From contig NZ_CP120683.1 of NCBI RefSeq assembly GCF_030506325.1, positions 2,914,001-2,978,000 on the forward strand: a stretch of DNA of 64,000 bases. The letters are read 5' to 3'. Within the stretch, counting starts at the first letter, position 1, and every line of letters starts with the position of its first letter. The position numbers and the translations under genes were made by a program. Positions 18,134-27,823 of the stretch are shown piece by piece. Origin of the DNA: Tunicatimonas pelagia. Its GTDB lineage: Bacteria; Bacteroidota; Bacteroidia; Cytophagales; Cyclobacteriaceae. The notes under the pieces were generated by a model. That model saw nothing but the letters and a program-made list of their open reading frames with translations. It was not told the origin of the DNA and did not search any database.

Positions 18134-18802
18134 CTACTTCTTCTTTATAGGTAGCGAGTAACCTACACTGACGTTAAAAATAAAGGGAGTGTTATTGATC
18201 CCTGCCTGCATTGCTTCGTGGGTTTCGGTTTGCCCAGTTAAGCGATTATCGTAAGTAAACTCATTACCATTCAATGATGAGCTAATCCGAGGCCAATACC
18301 GGATGCTGGGGGCGACCATAATTCCGTTCAAGGCATTGGTTTTTTTAGCAAACGGACACCAGTTAACGTAGGCACCCACTCCTAAAGAAAAGGTGTTGTA
18401 GGAAACAATTTCTTCCTCTATCTCCAGTGGAGTATCGCTGTCGTAGCTGATCTCAAAGCGGTGCCATTTCGGCTCCAGGCGGAGGTTAAACCAGTGATTG
18501 AAGCGATAGCCCACGCCAAACCCGGTGGTGTAGGGCATGTGTACTTTCAACTGTTGATCGGCCAACTCACCCGATACCGTATTTCCCGAAAAATCTAGCA
18601 AAACCCCGTGAGAATAATCAAACGCCAACCGCTTGTAGAAGAAGTTGCCTTCAACATTAAAGCCATTAGCAAATATGGGCTGGTTCAGGCCAAATAAAAG
18701 GTTAACGCGCGTATCTAGCGAAGAATTTTCATTTTGTGCTTGAGCAGATTGCGCGTAATAGAGAAAAAAGAAGATAGCTATGATTCCTAGTACTTTGTTC
18801 AT
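18134..18802 (-). CDS. Outer-membrane beta-barrel protein
   Basis: Exported protein of 222 residues with a signal peptide (MNKVLGIIAIFFFLYYAQSA, cut after AQAQ). The mature part has alternating hydrophobic strands with aromatic girdles (FYKRLAFDYSHG, FGVGYRFNHWFNLRLEPKW, FSLGVGAYVNW) and ends in VSVGYSLPIKKK, typical of the small OmpW/OmpA-like barrels called outer-membrane beta-barrel proteins in Bacteroidota. The frame is open to 18835, but the Met at 18802 begins the signal peptide. Function unknown. Confidence 0.75.
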   Translation of the reverse strand: MNKVLGIIAIFFFLYYAQSAQAQNENSSLDTRVNLLFGLNQPIFANGFNVEGNFFYKRLAFDYSHGVLLDFSGNTVSGELADQQLKVHMPYTTGFGVGYRFNHWFNLRLEPKWHRFEISYDSDTPLEIEEEIVSYNTFSLGVGAYVNWCPFAKKTNALNGIMVAPSIRYWPRISSSLNGNEFTYDNRLTGQTETHEAMQAGINNTPFIFNVSVGYSLPIKKK

Positions 18803-18872
18803 CGTTCTATTGATTTCTGTTGAATAATGATACAAAGAGACGAAAAGTACGACTAAGCTCTATTCACATTTG

Positions 18873-19451
18873 TTAACTTCGGTTTAAGCTACTTTTTTTT
18901 CTAATTCTACTGAGCGATTGCGGTTTAATACCCAAATAGGCAGCTAAATAATACTGCGGAATGCGTTGAACCAACTCTGGCTTTTGCTCAATGAGTTGGC
19001 TGTAGCGTTGCTCGGCCGTCAGCGTAGCGAGGTTGTTGGCGTGCTGAGAAGTATTAATAAATGCCTGCTCTACTTGGTAGTTTTGTAGAGCCATAAAGCG
19101 GGGATGCGCTCGAAATAGGGATTGTAAACCATCGCGATCAAATACATAAATGAGAGAATCTTCCAGGGCAATGATGTTCATCTCTGAGGGCTGACGGCTA
19201 GAGAAACTTTTTAAGTGGGCGACCCACTCACCTTCCTTGGCAAAATCACAGGGAGCTGGTTCGCCATCGTTGTTGGCGTAGTGCATGAGCAACCCCCGAC
19301 TCACATAAGCGATTTCCTGGCTTACTTGTCCTTCCTTCAGAAGAAAGTCGCCTTTAGCAAGCTGTCTGGAACGAGCGATTGCCGAAAATGCAGCCAACTC
19401 CTCACTGCTGAACTGCTCAAACTGCTGAACATTCCTGATAAGATCGTTCAT
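18873..19451 (-). CDS. Crp/Fnr family transcriptional regulator
   Basis: A 192-residue regulator: cyclic-nucleotide-binding-like beta-roll (about residues 20-110, with LAKGDFLLKEGQVSQEIAYVSRG) and a C-terminal helix-turn-helix (YYLAAYLGIKPQSLSRIRKK). The cAMP-contact residues of true CRP are not evident, so a different ligand or none is likely. This is the common Cytophagales type that often sits beside the gene it controls, perhaps the outer-membrane protein 71 bp downstream. ATG 19451 is preferred over the TTG at 19460. Confidence 0.85.
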   Translation of the reverse strand: MNDLIRNVQQFEQFSSEELAAFSAIARSRQLAKGDFLLKEGQVSQEIAYVSRGLLMHYANNDGEPAPCDFAKEGEWVAHLKSFSSRQPSEMNIIALEDSLIYVFDRDGLQSLFRAHPRFMALQNYQVEQAFINTSQHANNLATLTAEQRYSQLIEQKPELVQRIPQYYLAAYLGIKPQSLSRIRKKSSLNRS

Positions 19452-19557
19452 ACTCCACAATTTACGAAAAGCGCGTAGTGAAGAAAAGTAAAACTACTCC
19501 CGTCAATAATAAAACCAGGAAAATGTAGAAAATAAAGATTAGATATGACCGAAAAAC

Positions 19558-19586
19558 AAAAAAGCCCGATAAAACCGGGCTTTTTT
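19558..19586. terminator. Rho-independent terminator after the hglS-like gene
   Basis: The core stem GCCCG (19564-19568) pairs with CGGGC (19576-19580), flanked by A-tract and T-tract, so it works on both strands. It is 77 bp beyond the stop of the DUF1338 gene on the minus strand. Confidence 0.85.
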
Positions 19587-19662
19587 GATATTGTAAGTTA
19601 AACCACAAAAAGGAATAGAATGATCGTGTTCAAATTACAAAATTTTTAATAAAATGGAAACT

Positions 19663-20469
19663 TTATTGGCTTTTGTTAGTGCTCTCGAAAATCTTATCGG
19701 CTGAGTTGGCGACAAAGCCTTGGTATAATTCCCCACTAGATTGCGGATAACGCTGGGCAAATTCATAGTAGCAAGCGGGTACCGCGAAAGTGCCATCGCT
19801 AAAATTCACTTCTACCGTATCGGCCAGCGTAGAGGATTGTTCTAAGTACACATCTTTTGATCCTTTCACCTCACCGCCACTGTCGTTCATCTTAAAGCCA
19901 TTCTGCTTAATGAACTCATTTACTTCTCGAATATCGCTGAAACTATTAAGTGCGTTAACAAATACCGTAAAGTGGTTGGGCCGATAACCATGAGCGGCCA
20001 TCCAAGCAGCGTATTCGCTCTTAGTGCGAAGTTGCTCGTAGGTTTCGTTACTCACCTCCCAAGGGCGGCCGTTAGAGCAAAATTCAAATTGCTGGGTAAG
20101 GTAGTCAGGTACCTGATCAATTAACTGGTTTACGATGTCTTGCAACTCGTTGTCAAACTCTTCCAGCTTTAGCTCGCTGATGAAGATTTTGGGCATTTGC
20201 CCATCAGGGTGCTCGTAGTGTTTGGCGTAAAGCTTCTTAGCCGTAAAATGATAGTCTTGGCGGTATTCGTAACCACTTTCTAAAAAAGGTATAGCCAACA
20301 CATCAATTGTTACTTTGGGGTGATTAAAGGTACGGAGGGCGATATGGTCGTTTTGCACCTGATCGCCTCGTTCCAGGAACAAGTTGTAAATTTTCAAAGC
20401 TTGTGGGTTCATGGTGGTATAATCCTTCCACATTTTTTCCAGCAAGTCGGGTAATGTTGTCGTAGCCAT
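19663..20469 (-). CDS. hglS: 2-oxoadipate dioxygenase/decarboxylase, DUF1338 (HglS-like)
   Basis: VOC-fold iron enzyme of 268 residues in the DUF1338/YdcJ family. Characterised HglS converts 2-oxoadipate to D-2-hydroxyglutarate with O2, the committed step after 2-aminoadipate in lysine catabolism. The metal ligands can be placed at His42 (NDHIALRTF), His166 (RPNHFTVF) and Glu236 (CYYEFAQR). Arg46, four residues after the first His, matches the substrate-binding Arg position of the family. ATG 20469 is chosen because the ATTTLPDLL start is conserved-looking and the 8 upstream residues are not. Neighbours amaB and the saccharopine dehydrogenase support the pathway. Confidence 0.85.
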   Translation of the reverse strand: MATTTLPDLLEKMWKDYTTMNPQALKIYNLFLERGDQVQNDHIALRTFNHPKVTIDVLAIPFLESGYEYRQDYHFTAKKLYAKHYEHPDGQMPKIFISELKLEEFDNELQDIVNQLIDQVPDYLTQQFEFCSNGRPWEVSNETYEQLRTKSEYAAWMAAHGYRPNHFTVFVNALNSFSDIREVNEFIKQNGFKMNDSGGEVKGSKDVYLEQSSTLADTVEVNFSDGTFAVPACYYEFAQRYPQSSGELYQGFVANSADKIFESTNKSQ

Positions 20470-20681
20470 TATGAAAATTTTTTGGTAAAACATTAGTTGA
20501 AATACATATGTAAGTAAACGCTATGATAACCACAATGCTTTACTCGAGGATTGTATATTTTTATAGTAATTTTTTAAGGGACGAACCTATTTGTTCAGGA
20601 AGAACCCTCTATCTATTGGTGCCGATGTAGGATGTAAAATATATCTCGCCAATGGATTCAATAACCCTGAAAATATCGCGC

Positions 20682-20718
20682 ATAAGTACTTATACTTATT
20701 TTACGAAGAGATAAGTAC
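20682..20718 (+). promoter_or_regulatory. Palindrome and half-site ahead of the histidine kinase
   Basis: A perfect 12-bp palindrome ATAAGTACTTAT (20682-20693) is followed 29 bp later by a repeat of its half ATAAGTAC (20711-20718), 31 bp before the kinase ATG. It could be an operator. No regulator can be assigned. Confidence 0.35.
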
Positions 20719-20748
20719 AAAGGCAGAAAATTTAAGCAACAACCCAGT

Positions 20749-22629
20749 ATGACCATTAGAAAACATATTCTTTCGTCTTTACTTTTCGTATTCCTACTTA
20801 CCTTTATTTCGCTAGGAACGTCCTTATATTACCTAAATCGACTAGGTACTACTTCCACAGAAATGCTTCAGGAAGATTATCAACTGGTAAAAGTATCCGA
20901 AGAGCTTATGGTTTCTTTGGTAAAGCTAGACCGAGCCTTGGTGATGCTCTGTATAGATAGCACTTCTACTCAAGAAGAAGAAGCTCTTTTAAAAATTGTT
21001 GCCAGTGAAGAGGGCGTCATCAAAAATTATATATCAACCATTGAGGCAAATCAGTTGGAAGGAAAACGCTCAGAAGCTTCTGTTGAGCTAAAGAATAACT
21101 ACGCCCGCTACCAAAAAAACCTGAACAAAGTAGGTAGCGTACCTGATCCAGATGAATTATATCTCAGTTTGCTACGCTGGCAAAATGAGGTGGTTCGGGC
21201 CAATTGCTCGGATATTATAGAGGCAAGCCATATGGCACTGAAGAACAAAAATGAAGAGTTGCAAACCCTATACTTGAAAGCAAAAATTAACACATTTTTA
21301 GTCTGTATTATGGTGCTGATAAGCGTTGCTGTGGTAATGGATAAGGTGCCAAGCTGGATTATGCAGCCAATCAGTGATTTAACCGGCCGGGTAAAAAGGC
21401 TGATGCAACAGGAAGGAGAGTTTGAAGAAGCATTAACCTCTGACCGAGACCTTGAAGACTTAGCAAAGTCTATTAATTTGGCGGGAGAGCGTTTGAAAGC
21501 TTCGGAGGAGAAGTTCTGGCTTATTACGCAAAACTTATACGACATTATTTTCTTTTGCACTCCTAACACTAAAATTTTCTATACCACCCCTTCCATTCAG
21601 CAAGTGCTTGGCTACACACCCGAAGAATTAATTGGCCGATCTACCCCCGACTTACTACATCCCGAAGATATATCGCGCATAAAACCAGAAATGACTCAGA
21701 AAAGAAGTGTAGAAGTCCGGCTGAAAAATAAGCAAGGTGATTATTTATGGCTAGAAACAACCTTAACCATTCACCAGAACGAGCAGGGTGAAAAGTTATA
21801 TATTCAGTACACAGCTCGGGATATTAGCGAACGAAAGAAAGCTGAAGCCAAGATAAATAGTGCATTGCTTAACGAGAAGGCACTCAACGAAAAATTAACT
21901 CAAGCTAATCAAGAATTGGATAAACTGGTGTACAGTGCATCGCATAACCTCCGGTCGCCGCTTACCTCAATTCTGGGGCTAACCTCACTGCTAAAAGCAG
22001 CTACTCGAAAGAAAGAGCGACTAGAAATTACTGAGGGGATAGAAGAAAGTATTCATAAGCTGGATGAAACTGTCAGGGATATTATTGAGTACTCCCGTAA
22101 TGGGCGTACTGAGGTAGAGATAGAGCAAATAGATGTTGAGCAAGTAATAGTTGATGCAATTCGAGATTTACAGTACTTGCAACCCACCGACCAACCTGTT
22201 GATATTAACCAGTACACTGACCCTAAGTTACAATGCTACTCTGATCGCAGACGGGTTAGGGTTGTTCTTACCAATCTTATTTCAAACGCAATTAAGTACG
22301 CAGATACTGAGAAAAAGCAATCTACCCTTCGGATAAACGCAACCAGACAAGGAGGTAACCTAGTGCTTACCCTGGTAGACAATGGTATTGGTATTGAAAA
22401 AGAAGTGCAAAGCCAGGTATTTGATATGTTTTACCGGGCAAGCGAGCAAGCATCGGGGGCTGGGCTGGGATTGTATATTACAAAAGAGATCGTAGAGAAG
22501 CTAGGAGGCGCTATTGTACTTACCTCTACCCAGGGTAAAGGTACCTCGGTAGAAATAACCATTCCGGATATGAAGCCAGCCAATTTGGCACAATTCAGTG
22601 CGAATAGGCAGATACCAAAGAACGCGTAG
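20749..22629 (+). CDS. PAS-domain sensor histidine kinase
   Basis: A 626-residue membrane kinase. Helices are at about 8-28 and 181-198 with a helical sensor between them, then a HAMP-like linker, a PAS domain at about 257-365 (YTTPSIQQVLGYTPEELIG, YTARDISERKKAE), HisKA with phospho-acceptor His399 in YSASHNLRSPL, and HATPase_c with LTNLISNAIKYAD, DNGIGI and GAGLGLYI. No receiver domain or adjacent response regulator is present, so it is an orphan kinase. Its last 35 bp overlap tail-to-tail with the saccharopine dehydrogenase gene. Confidence 0.92.
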   Translation: MTIRKHILSSLLFVFLLTFISLGTSLYYLNRLGTTSTEMLQEDYQLVKVSEELMVSLVKLDRALVMLCIDSTSTQEEEALLKIVASEEGVIKNYISTIEANQLEGKRSEASVELKNNYARYQKNLNKVGSVPDPDELYLSLLRWQNEVVRANCSDIIEASHMALKNKNEELQTLYLKAKINTFLVCIMVLISVAVVMDKVPSWIMQPISDLTGRVKRLMQQEGEFEEALTSDRDLEDLAKSINLAGERLKASEEKFWLITQNLYDIIFFCTPNTKIFYTTPSIQQVLGYTPEELIGRSTPDLLHPEDISRIKPEMTQKRSVEVRLKNKQGDYLWLETTLTIHQNEQGEKLYIQYTARDISERKKAEAKINSALLNEKALNEKLTQANQELDKLVYSASHNLRSPLTSILGLTSLLKAATRKKERLEITEGIEESIHKLDETVRDIIEYSRNGRTEVEIEQIDVEQVIVDAIRDLQYLQPTDQPVDINQYTDPKLQCYSDRRRVRVVLTNLISNAIKYADTEKKQSTLRINATRQGGNLVLTLVDNGIGIEKEVQSQVFDMFYRASEQASGAGLGLYITKEIVEKLGGAIVLTSTQGKGTSVEITIPDMKPANLAQFSANRQIPKNA

Positions 22630-23947
22630 CATTCTGAAACACAATACCTAAGCCTTCTAATTCCTGCAAAATAGGCTGATAAATCTCCTTATGCACCGGA
22701 ATAGCCAACCCTGCCTGTGATACCTGATTATTCAGAATAAGTTTTGCTGCGATTCCTAGCGGATAACCTACAGTTTTAGCCATTCCTGAGAGATGGTTCA
22801 ACCGTCCGGTTACTGCCAGTGATGAAGTAGTGAGCAAATCTTCCCCGTTGAGCTGATACCCCACCAAGTGCTGCATCACAATCATATCTTCATTTTGTGG
22901 TTCGGTCTGCCACTTTTCTTCCAGCAGTTTTTGCAATACATCAGCGGGCGATGCTTTGGTCAGGCCAATAGGTTTTTCTTCAAGCAAGCCCAGCCAGGTA
23001 ATCCGATCCATCAGCTCGGAGGTAACGTCCGTTCCAATGTATCGACTAAAATTAGTGACTAAGCTATCTTCGCTGTAGGGTAAGTAGGCTCGTACAAAAT
23101 CGGCGTAAGTCATATTCTCCAGATTACGAACTTCGTAACTATCGTCGGTCAACCCTAGCTGAACAAAAGCGTTCCAAGCCGCGCAGAAGCCAGGTCGGCG
23201 CAAAGTGCCCCGCAGAATAGTTTCAGCCTGGTGAATGCCGTACAAATCACGGTACTTTAGTGAGTCACGGTTGGGGTACGACTCAAAGCGTCCGTAATCC
23301 GGTACCTCCACCGCACTCAAGCGTTTGAATACATGGTGGTGCGGAATATTTTTATAGCGACCTCTAAATAGATATTGCGCCGTACCAAACTTTCCGGCTA
23401 GCACTACATTACGAGGGTTCCAGGTAAATTTGTACCGCCAGGGGTTATCATCTGAACCGGGAGCCATTAGCCCTCCGCAGGAAGATTGAAAAGAGGTTAT
23501 GGTACCACCCTGTGCCTTCACTTCATCAATAAGTTTCATGGCTGACATATGGTCTAAACCCGGGTCGAGGCCACACTCGTACAAAAAAGTTAGGCCCTTA
23601 TTTTCAATATCGGTTCGCAGCTTTTTTACATCGTCGCTCACGTAAGAAGCCGTAATCAGATTTTTCTGTAAGGCCAAGCAGGAATGCACCACATGAATAT
23701 GAAACCGCGCCGGTAGCATCGATATAACTAGGTCAGCCTGTTTAACAATACGGTTGCGCGCCTCTTCATTAAGCACATCAATTTGCTGAGTTTCTATAGT
23801 AGGATATTGCTGCTTAAGAACGGCAACCGTTTGCTCCGAAGCATCGGCCACAACGATCTGCCAGTGGTACTGTTGACGTTGCTCACATAAATACTGAATA
23901 AGGGCGGTGGAGGAGCGTCCCGCTCCCAAAATAAGCAGTTGTTTCAT
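22595..23947 (-). CDS. Saccharopine dehydrogenase (LYS9-like, glutamate-forming)
   Basis: NAD(P)-binding dehydrogenase of 450 residues. The Rossmann start is LLILGAGRSSTALIQYL. LYS9-type motifs follow: LYECGLDPGLDHMSAMKLID near residues 120-140 and SSCGGLMAPGSDDNPWRYKF near 160-180. The reaction interconverts saccharopine with glutamate plus 2-aminoadipate semialdehyde. With the ALDH7 and HglS genes nearby it fits lysine degradation rather than synthesis (inference). A lysine-2-oxoglutarate reductase half is not seen in the window. Overlaps the kinase gene by 35 bp at the 3' end. Confidence 0.88.
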   Translation of the reverse strand: MKQLLILGAGRSSTALIQYLCEQRQQYHWQIVVADASEQTVAVLKQQYPTIETQQIDVLNEEARNRIVKQADLVISMLPARFHIHVVHSCLALQKNLITASYVSDDVKKLRTDIENKGLTFLYECGLDPGLDHMSAMKLIDEVKAQGGTITSFQSSCGGLMAPGSDDNPWRYKFTWNPRNVVLAGKFGTAQYLFRGRYKNIPHHHVFKRLSAVEVPDYGRFESYPNRDSLKYRDLYGIHQAETILRGTLRRPGFCAAWNAFVQLGLTDDSYEVRNLENMTYADFVRAYLPYSEDSLVTNFSRYIGTDVTSELMDRITWLGLLEEKPIGLTKASPADVLQKLLEEKWQTEPQNEDMIVMQHLVGYQLNGEDLLTTSSLAVTGRLNHLSGMAKTVGYPLGIAAKLILNNQVSQAGLAIPVHKEIYQPILQELEGLGIVFQNATRSLVSAYSH

Positions 23948-24025
23948 ATACAGTTTACCTTTTTAAGCATAACGCCGAAATAGTTTCTTTCCTTACAGGT
24001 ATGTACGGTTTATCTGAAGAATAGA

Positions 24026-25450
24026 TTAATCCTTATTTTCAGAGATATTCTCCGAAAGCGCGTACCAATTCACTTGGCGCGACAGGTACATTACCGCCGC
24101 CAGAATTGCAAACAGGGCTAGGCTACCTACCAGCAGGGCATAGTCTTGTAGTTGCAAAAGAATAAAGATAAATCCGTACAACAGCAATAGTAGCAAAACC
24201 ACCAACCCGGTAAGTTTATTATCCTTCAGTACTCCCCGAACGTATACCCCGACTAGTGCAATAGTTGCTAAGCTAGCGATGACGTAGGCCAATGCAAAGG
24301 ATACATGCTCGGAGATAGCCAGCAGGAGCGCGAAGAATAAACACAGGGCTAGCCCAACTAAAATGTACTGAATAGGATGGATACGGCGATAATGACGGAT
24401 TTCCGTGAAGAAAAAGATAAGAAATGTAAGAGCAATGAACATGATAGCGTACTTCACCGTGCGTAGCGATTTTTGGTAAGTATCTACTGCTTGCAGCAAA
24501 TTAACCCCAAAGGCATAACTACTATTGGTTGTAGCCACATCTTCGGGTAGGGCGTAACGGTCTACGTACGGTTCCATTGCCGAGCGATTAGAAAGGTTGA
24601 AACGAAACTGACTGTTCTTCCAAACTTGAGGAAAGTTTCGGTTCAAGTGCAAAACCTCCCAGTAGGCGGAAAACCCCTGCTCACCAACCTCTCGTTCATC
24701 AGGCAGAAAGGAGCCAGAAAAGCTGGGGTGCGGCCAGGGCGAGGTCATATCTATTCGGGTAATTCGTCCCATTGGTAAGAACTGTAGCGATTGGCTCCCG
24801 TTCAGATCTAGTGCTAGGCGAAAAGGAATGAGGGTATTATTTTCTATCAGAGGCACCCTCGTTTGAACACCGGAGGGTAGTACGTCGGTGGCGGCTACTC
24901 CCGGCTCAAAAGTGTACTGATGGGAATTCCACTCAACTGCAACCGCTTGGTTAATCCCTCGCATATCGGGAATACCTAGCGATAGCGCCGTTTCCGAACG
25001 AAGTAGTTGGCTGCTGTCTACTCCCACCGTACCCCAATCGGGCAACGTAAAGGTGCCTTCTATCTGTAACTGCGCCTGATACACAATAGCTTGGTAAATA
25101 CCACGAGCGCGTTTTTCAGGCAAAATTTTCACTCGTATACCCAGCGAATCGGGCAGTACGTGGATGTATTGAACGCTCCGGCGGGTACGATTATCCTCCG
25201 CAACGGTAATTACTTCGTACGGCACTGTCAGTATCGGTCCCCCTATGGTTTGGGCATTACTCCACAGACTACTTATATTCTGAATGGCATCTTCCCGATA
25301 CCGCGACCGCTCGTGAATTAAGCTTTCAATCATTGCGGTAGGAATCAAGAGAAGTAGCACCAGTATCCCGATAGAGATAAGGCGCAGGGTTACCGAATTT
25401 CGTACCCATCGGTTCAGGCGTTCGTACAGGGTTTGATCAGATGCAGACAT
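24026..25450 (-). CDS. creD: CreD family inner membrane protein
   Basis: Inner membrane protein of 474 residues related to E. coli CreD, which affects envelope stress and colicin tolerance; its molecular role is not known. One N-terminal helix (LRLISIGILVLLLLIP) is followed by a large periplasmic beta-rich domain and a cluster of about five or six helices in the last 150 residues (YAIMFIALTFLIFFFTEI onward). ATG 25450 is used; the 13 residues available upstream are not family-like. No CreB/CreC neighbours. Same strand as the saccharopine dehydrogenase, 78 bp upstream of it. Confidence 0.9.
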   Translation of the reverse strand: MSASDQTLYERLNRWVRNSVTLRLISIGILVLLLLIPTAMIESLIHERSRYREDAIQNISSLWSNAQTIGGPILTVPYEVITVAEDNRTRRSVQYIHVLPDSLGIRVKILPEKRARGIYQAIVYQAQLQIEGTFTLPDWGTVGVDSSQLLRSETALSLGIPDMRGINQAVAVEWNSHQYTFEPGVAATDVLPSGVQTRVPLIENNTLIPFRLALDLNGSQSLQFLPMGRITRIDMTSPWPHPSFSGSFLPDEREVGEQGFSAYWEVLHLNRNFPQVWKNSQFRFNLSNRSAMEPYVDRYALPEDVATTNSSYAFGVNLLQAVDTYQKSLRTVKYAIMFIALTFLIFFFTEIRHYRRIHPIQYILVGLALCLFFALLLAISEHVSFALAYVIASLATIALVGVYVRGVLKDNKLTGLVVLLLLLLYGFIFILLQLQDYALLVGSLALFAILAAVMYLSRQVNWYALSENISENKD

Positions 25451-25688
25451 ACGGCTATTTACCACGATTGAATAATAGTAACGGTACAATACGAAGTTTA
25501 TTAGCCAACCGACCCGTTACGGTAGGCAGAAGCAAAAATTTGTACCACCCTTACTGACAGTTCAACCCATTATTTCAACAACTCACACCACTTATATAAT
25601 TTTTTTAGCCTTTTAATAAGACATTATTCCTCTAAACAAGTTAGAGAGACGTACTTGAAAATCATATCACACAAAATTTTTTTTGACA

Positions 25689-27590
25689 ATGGAAAGACCA
25701 ATTATTAATTTTTATCGTCTGTTCCGCTTTACCGGAGCCTTTTGTCTGAGCTTGTTATTTCTGGCCAGTTGCAACGATGATGACAATGGTGGCGATCCGC
25801 CTAGTCCGGCACCTACCCAAAACATTGTAGAGATTGCTGATGGCGACGACCGATTTGATACATTGGTAGAAGCAGTTATAGCAGCTGAGCTAAATGATGA
25901 TTTATCTGGCACTGGGCCGTTTACCGTTTTTGCCCCGACCGATGCTGCTTTTGATGCATTGATAGCTGCCACTGATGGTATTAGTTCCTTAGAAGAAATC
26001 AGCACTGCGTCGCTGATCCAGATTTTGCAGTACCACGTAGCCAGTGGTGCCTTACTTTCGTCCGCACTGGAAGAGGGGCAGACCGTTCCTACGTTGCTAA
26101 CCGGAGAAACTCTTACCATCGGGGTCAACGGAAATGCAGTAACCGTGAATGGGGTCAACGTAGTGGTAGCCGACATTGAAGCCACCAATGGTGTAATCCA
26201 CGCGGTAGACCAAGTACTGGTTCCCGAAGGATTTGTGATTGTACCAACTCCGAAAACTATTGCTGAAATTGCTTCTGAAACCGAATCACTAAGTTCGTTA
26301 GTTGCTGCTTTAGGACGAGTATCTAGCTTGTCTGATGCCGCCGGTGATGAGACCAGCACACTAACCGTATTTGCTCCTACCAATGATGCTTTTGCAGCTT
26401 TATTAACTACGCTGACTGATGCTACCGGAAACCCTTTCGAGAATTTAGACGATGTGCCCGATTATGTGCTGGAACGAGTATTACAGTACCATATTTTAGG
26501 AAGTGCCAAAACAGCCGAGCAACTGACTGATTCCGAAGAAACACTAGAAGGAAGTAGTATTAGCGTTGATGGGACAACGATCAATGGTAGTGTTAATGTG
26601 GTAGATGGATCAGCCGATATTGTAGCGAGCAATGGTATAGTTCATGTGATTGACGCTGTACTGGTTCCTGAATTTATTCTGAATAGCTTAGGCACTGTTC
26701 TAGAGCCTGCTATTTTTGATGCCGAAGGACGATTTACTACGCTAGTAACTGCCGTTGAAAGAGCGGAACTTACTGGTGCGCTTACTGATGACGATGCTAC
26801 TTTAACGGTGTTTGCTCCTACCAACGATGCATTTGCCGCCTACATTGATGGCAGTGCCTTTGCCGATGCCTCGGAGTTATTGGCTTCTGATATGTTGGAT
26901 GATATTTTACTGTACCACGTATTAGATGCCACTGTTCTCTCATCAAATATTATTGCGGGATCATCTTCAGTACCTAGTTTTGATATCAATCAAGATGGTA
27001 TAAGCCCAGAAATCTATATTAGCAACAATGGTGATGATGGTATCTTCCTGAATGGAAGTTCGCAAGTGGTTGCTCCTGACTTAGAAGAAGCAAACGGCGT
27101 AGTACACGCAATTAATGGTGTGTTAGTACCACCCATGAATTCTATTACTGATATTGTAGCAGCTTCTGCTGCTGATGCTGATAACCCTCAGTTCACCTTA
27201 CTATTAGCAGCTCTACAAAATGCTGATGATACTGATAGTGATTTAGTTGAGGTGCTAAGAGGTAATGGGCCGTTCACCGTATTTGCCCCTACTGATGATG
27301 CCTTCATCGCGGCTGGGTTTGCTGATGCTGACGCTATAGCTAATGCTGACGCTGCTACGTTGCGGTCTATCTTACTCTATCACGTAGTTTCTGGAGCGGT
27401 ATTTTCTACTGATTTGGCCGATGGATCTGTAACTACCATCGGAGAGGAAGAATTTATAGTAAACGTTGCTGATCCAGTAACTATCGCTGACCTTAACGCG
27501 GATAATGAAGACGCTGAAGTAACCAGCGTAAACATTCTGGCAACCAACGGAGTCATTCACGTAATTAATCGGGTATTGCTTCCTGAATAA
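25689..27590 (+). CDS. Lipoprotein with four fasciclin (FAS1) domains
   Basis: Surface lipoprotein of 633 residues. The signal peptide ends in the lipobox FLASC (Cys at about 28), then an acidic DDDNGGD spacer that resembles the Bacteroidota surface-export signal. Four FAS1 domains occupy about 45-170, 190-325, 335-485 and 495-632. Each has the marks FTVFAPTDAAF or LTVFAPTNDAF and a later ILQYHV or ILLYHV. FAS1 domains mediate adhesion to surfaces or matrix. Start is the ATG at 25689 rather than the TTG 6 bp earlier. Followed by a strong terminator. Confidence 0.92.
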   Translation: MERPIINFYRLFRFTGAFCLSLLFLASCNDDDNGGDPPSPAPTQNIVEIADGDDRFDTLVEAVIAAELNDDLSGTGPFTVFAPTDAAFDALIAATDGISSLEEISTASLIQILQYHVASGALLSSALEEGQTVPTLLTGETLTIGVNGNAVTVNGVNVVVADIEATNGVIHAVDQVLVPEGFVIVPTPKTIAEIASETESLSSLVAALGRVSSLSDAAGDETSTLTVFAPTNDAFAALLTTLTDATGNPFENLDDVPDYVLERVLQYHILGSAKTAEQLTDSEETLEGSSISVDGTTINGSVNVVDGSADIVASNGIVHVIDAVLVPEFILNSLGTVLEPAIFDAEGRFTTLVTAVERAELTGALTDDDATLTVFAPTNDAFAAYIDGSAFADASELLASDMLDDILLYHVLDATVLSSNIIAGSSSVPSFDINQDGISPEIYISNNGDDGIFLNGSSQVVAPDLEEANGVVHAINGVLVPPMNSITDIVAASAADADNPQFTLLLAALQNADDTDSDLVEVLRGNGPFTVFAPTDDAFIAAGFADADAIANADAATLRSILLYHVVSGAVFSTDLADGSVTTIGEEEFIVNVADPVTIADLNADNEDAEVTSVNILATNGVIHVINRVLLPE

Positions 27591-27619
27591 AAAGAAATCA
27601 GGTCTAGATTATATTTCAG

Positions 27620-27649
27620 GCAGATGTTCCCCGGGGCATCTGCTTTTTT
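27620..27649 (+). terminator. Rho-independent terminator after the fasciclin gene
   Basis: GCAGATG (27620-27626) pairs with CATCTGC (27637-27643) around a GC-rich loop, followed at once by six T residues, 30 bp past the stop codon. Confidence 0.9.
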
Positions 27650-27823
27650 AATTTATTAAGGATATGGCTGAAATTCTCGTATTATTTCACCATTTTTGTT
27701 ATGAATCTACTTAGATTTTTTGGGTTGCACTAGTCGTTGTGACGCTTTAGAAGTATTGGTAACGACCCAAAGGGTGATTTTTTAGTTTTACTGAAGTTCA
27801 ACAGCTTCATTACTTATTTTTTG

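Noticed and set aside
25712-26383. Long minus-strand open frame antisense to the fasciclin gene
   Set aside because: Ser/Thr/Val-rich product that mirrors the FAS1 codon pattern; no family features.
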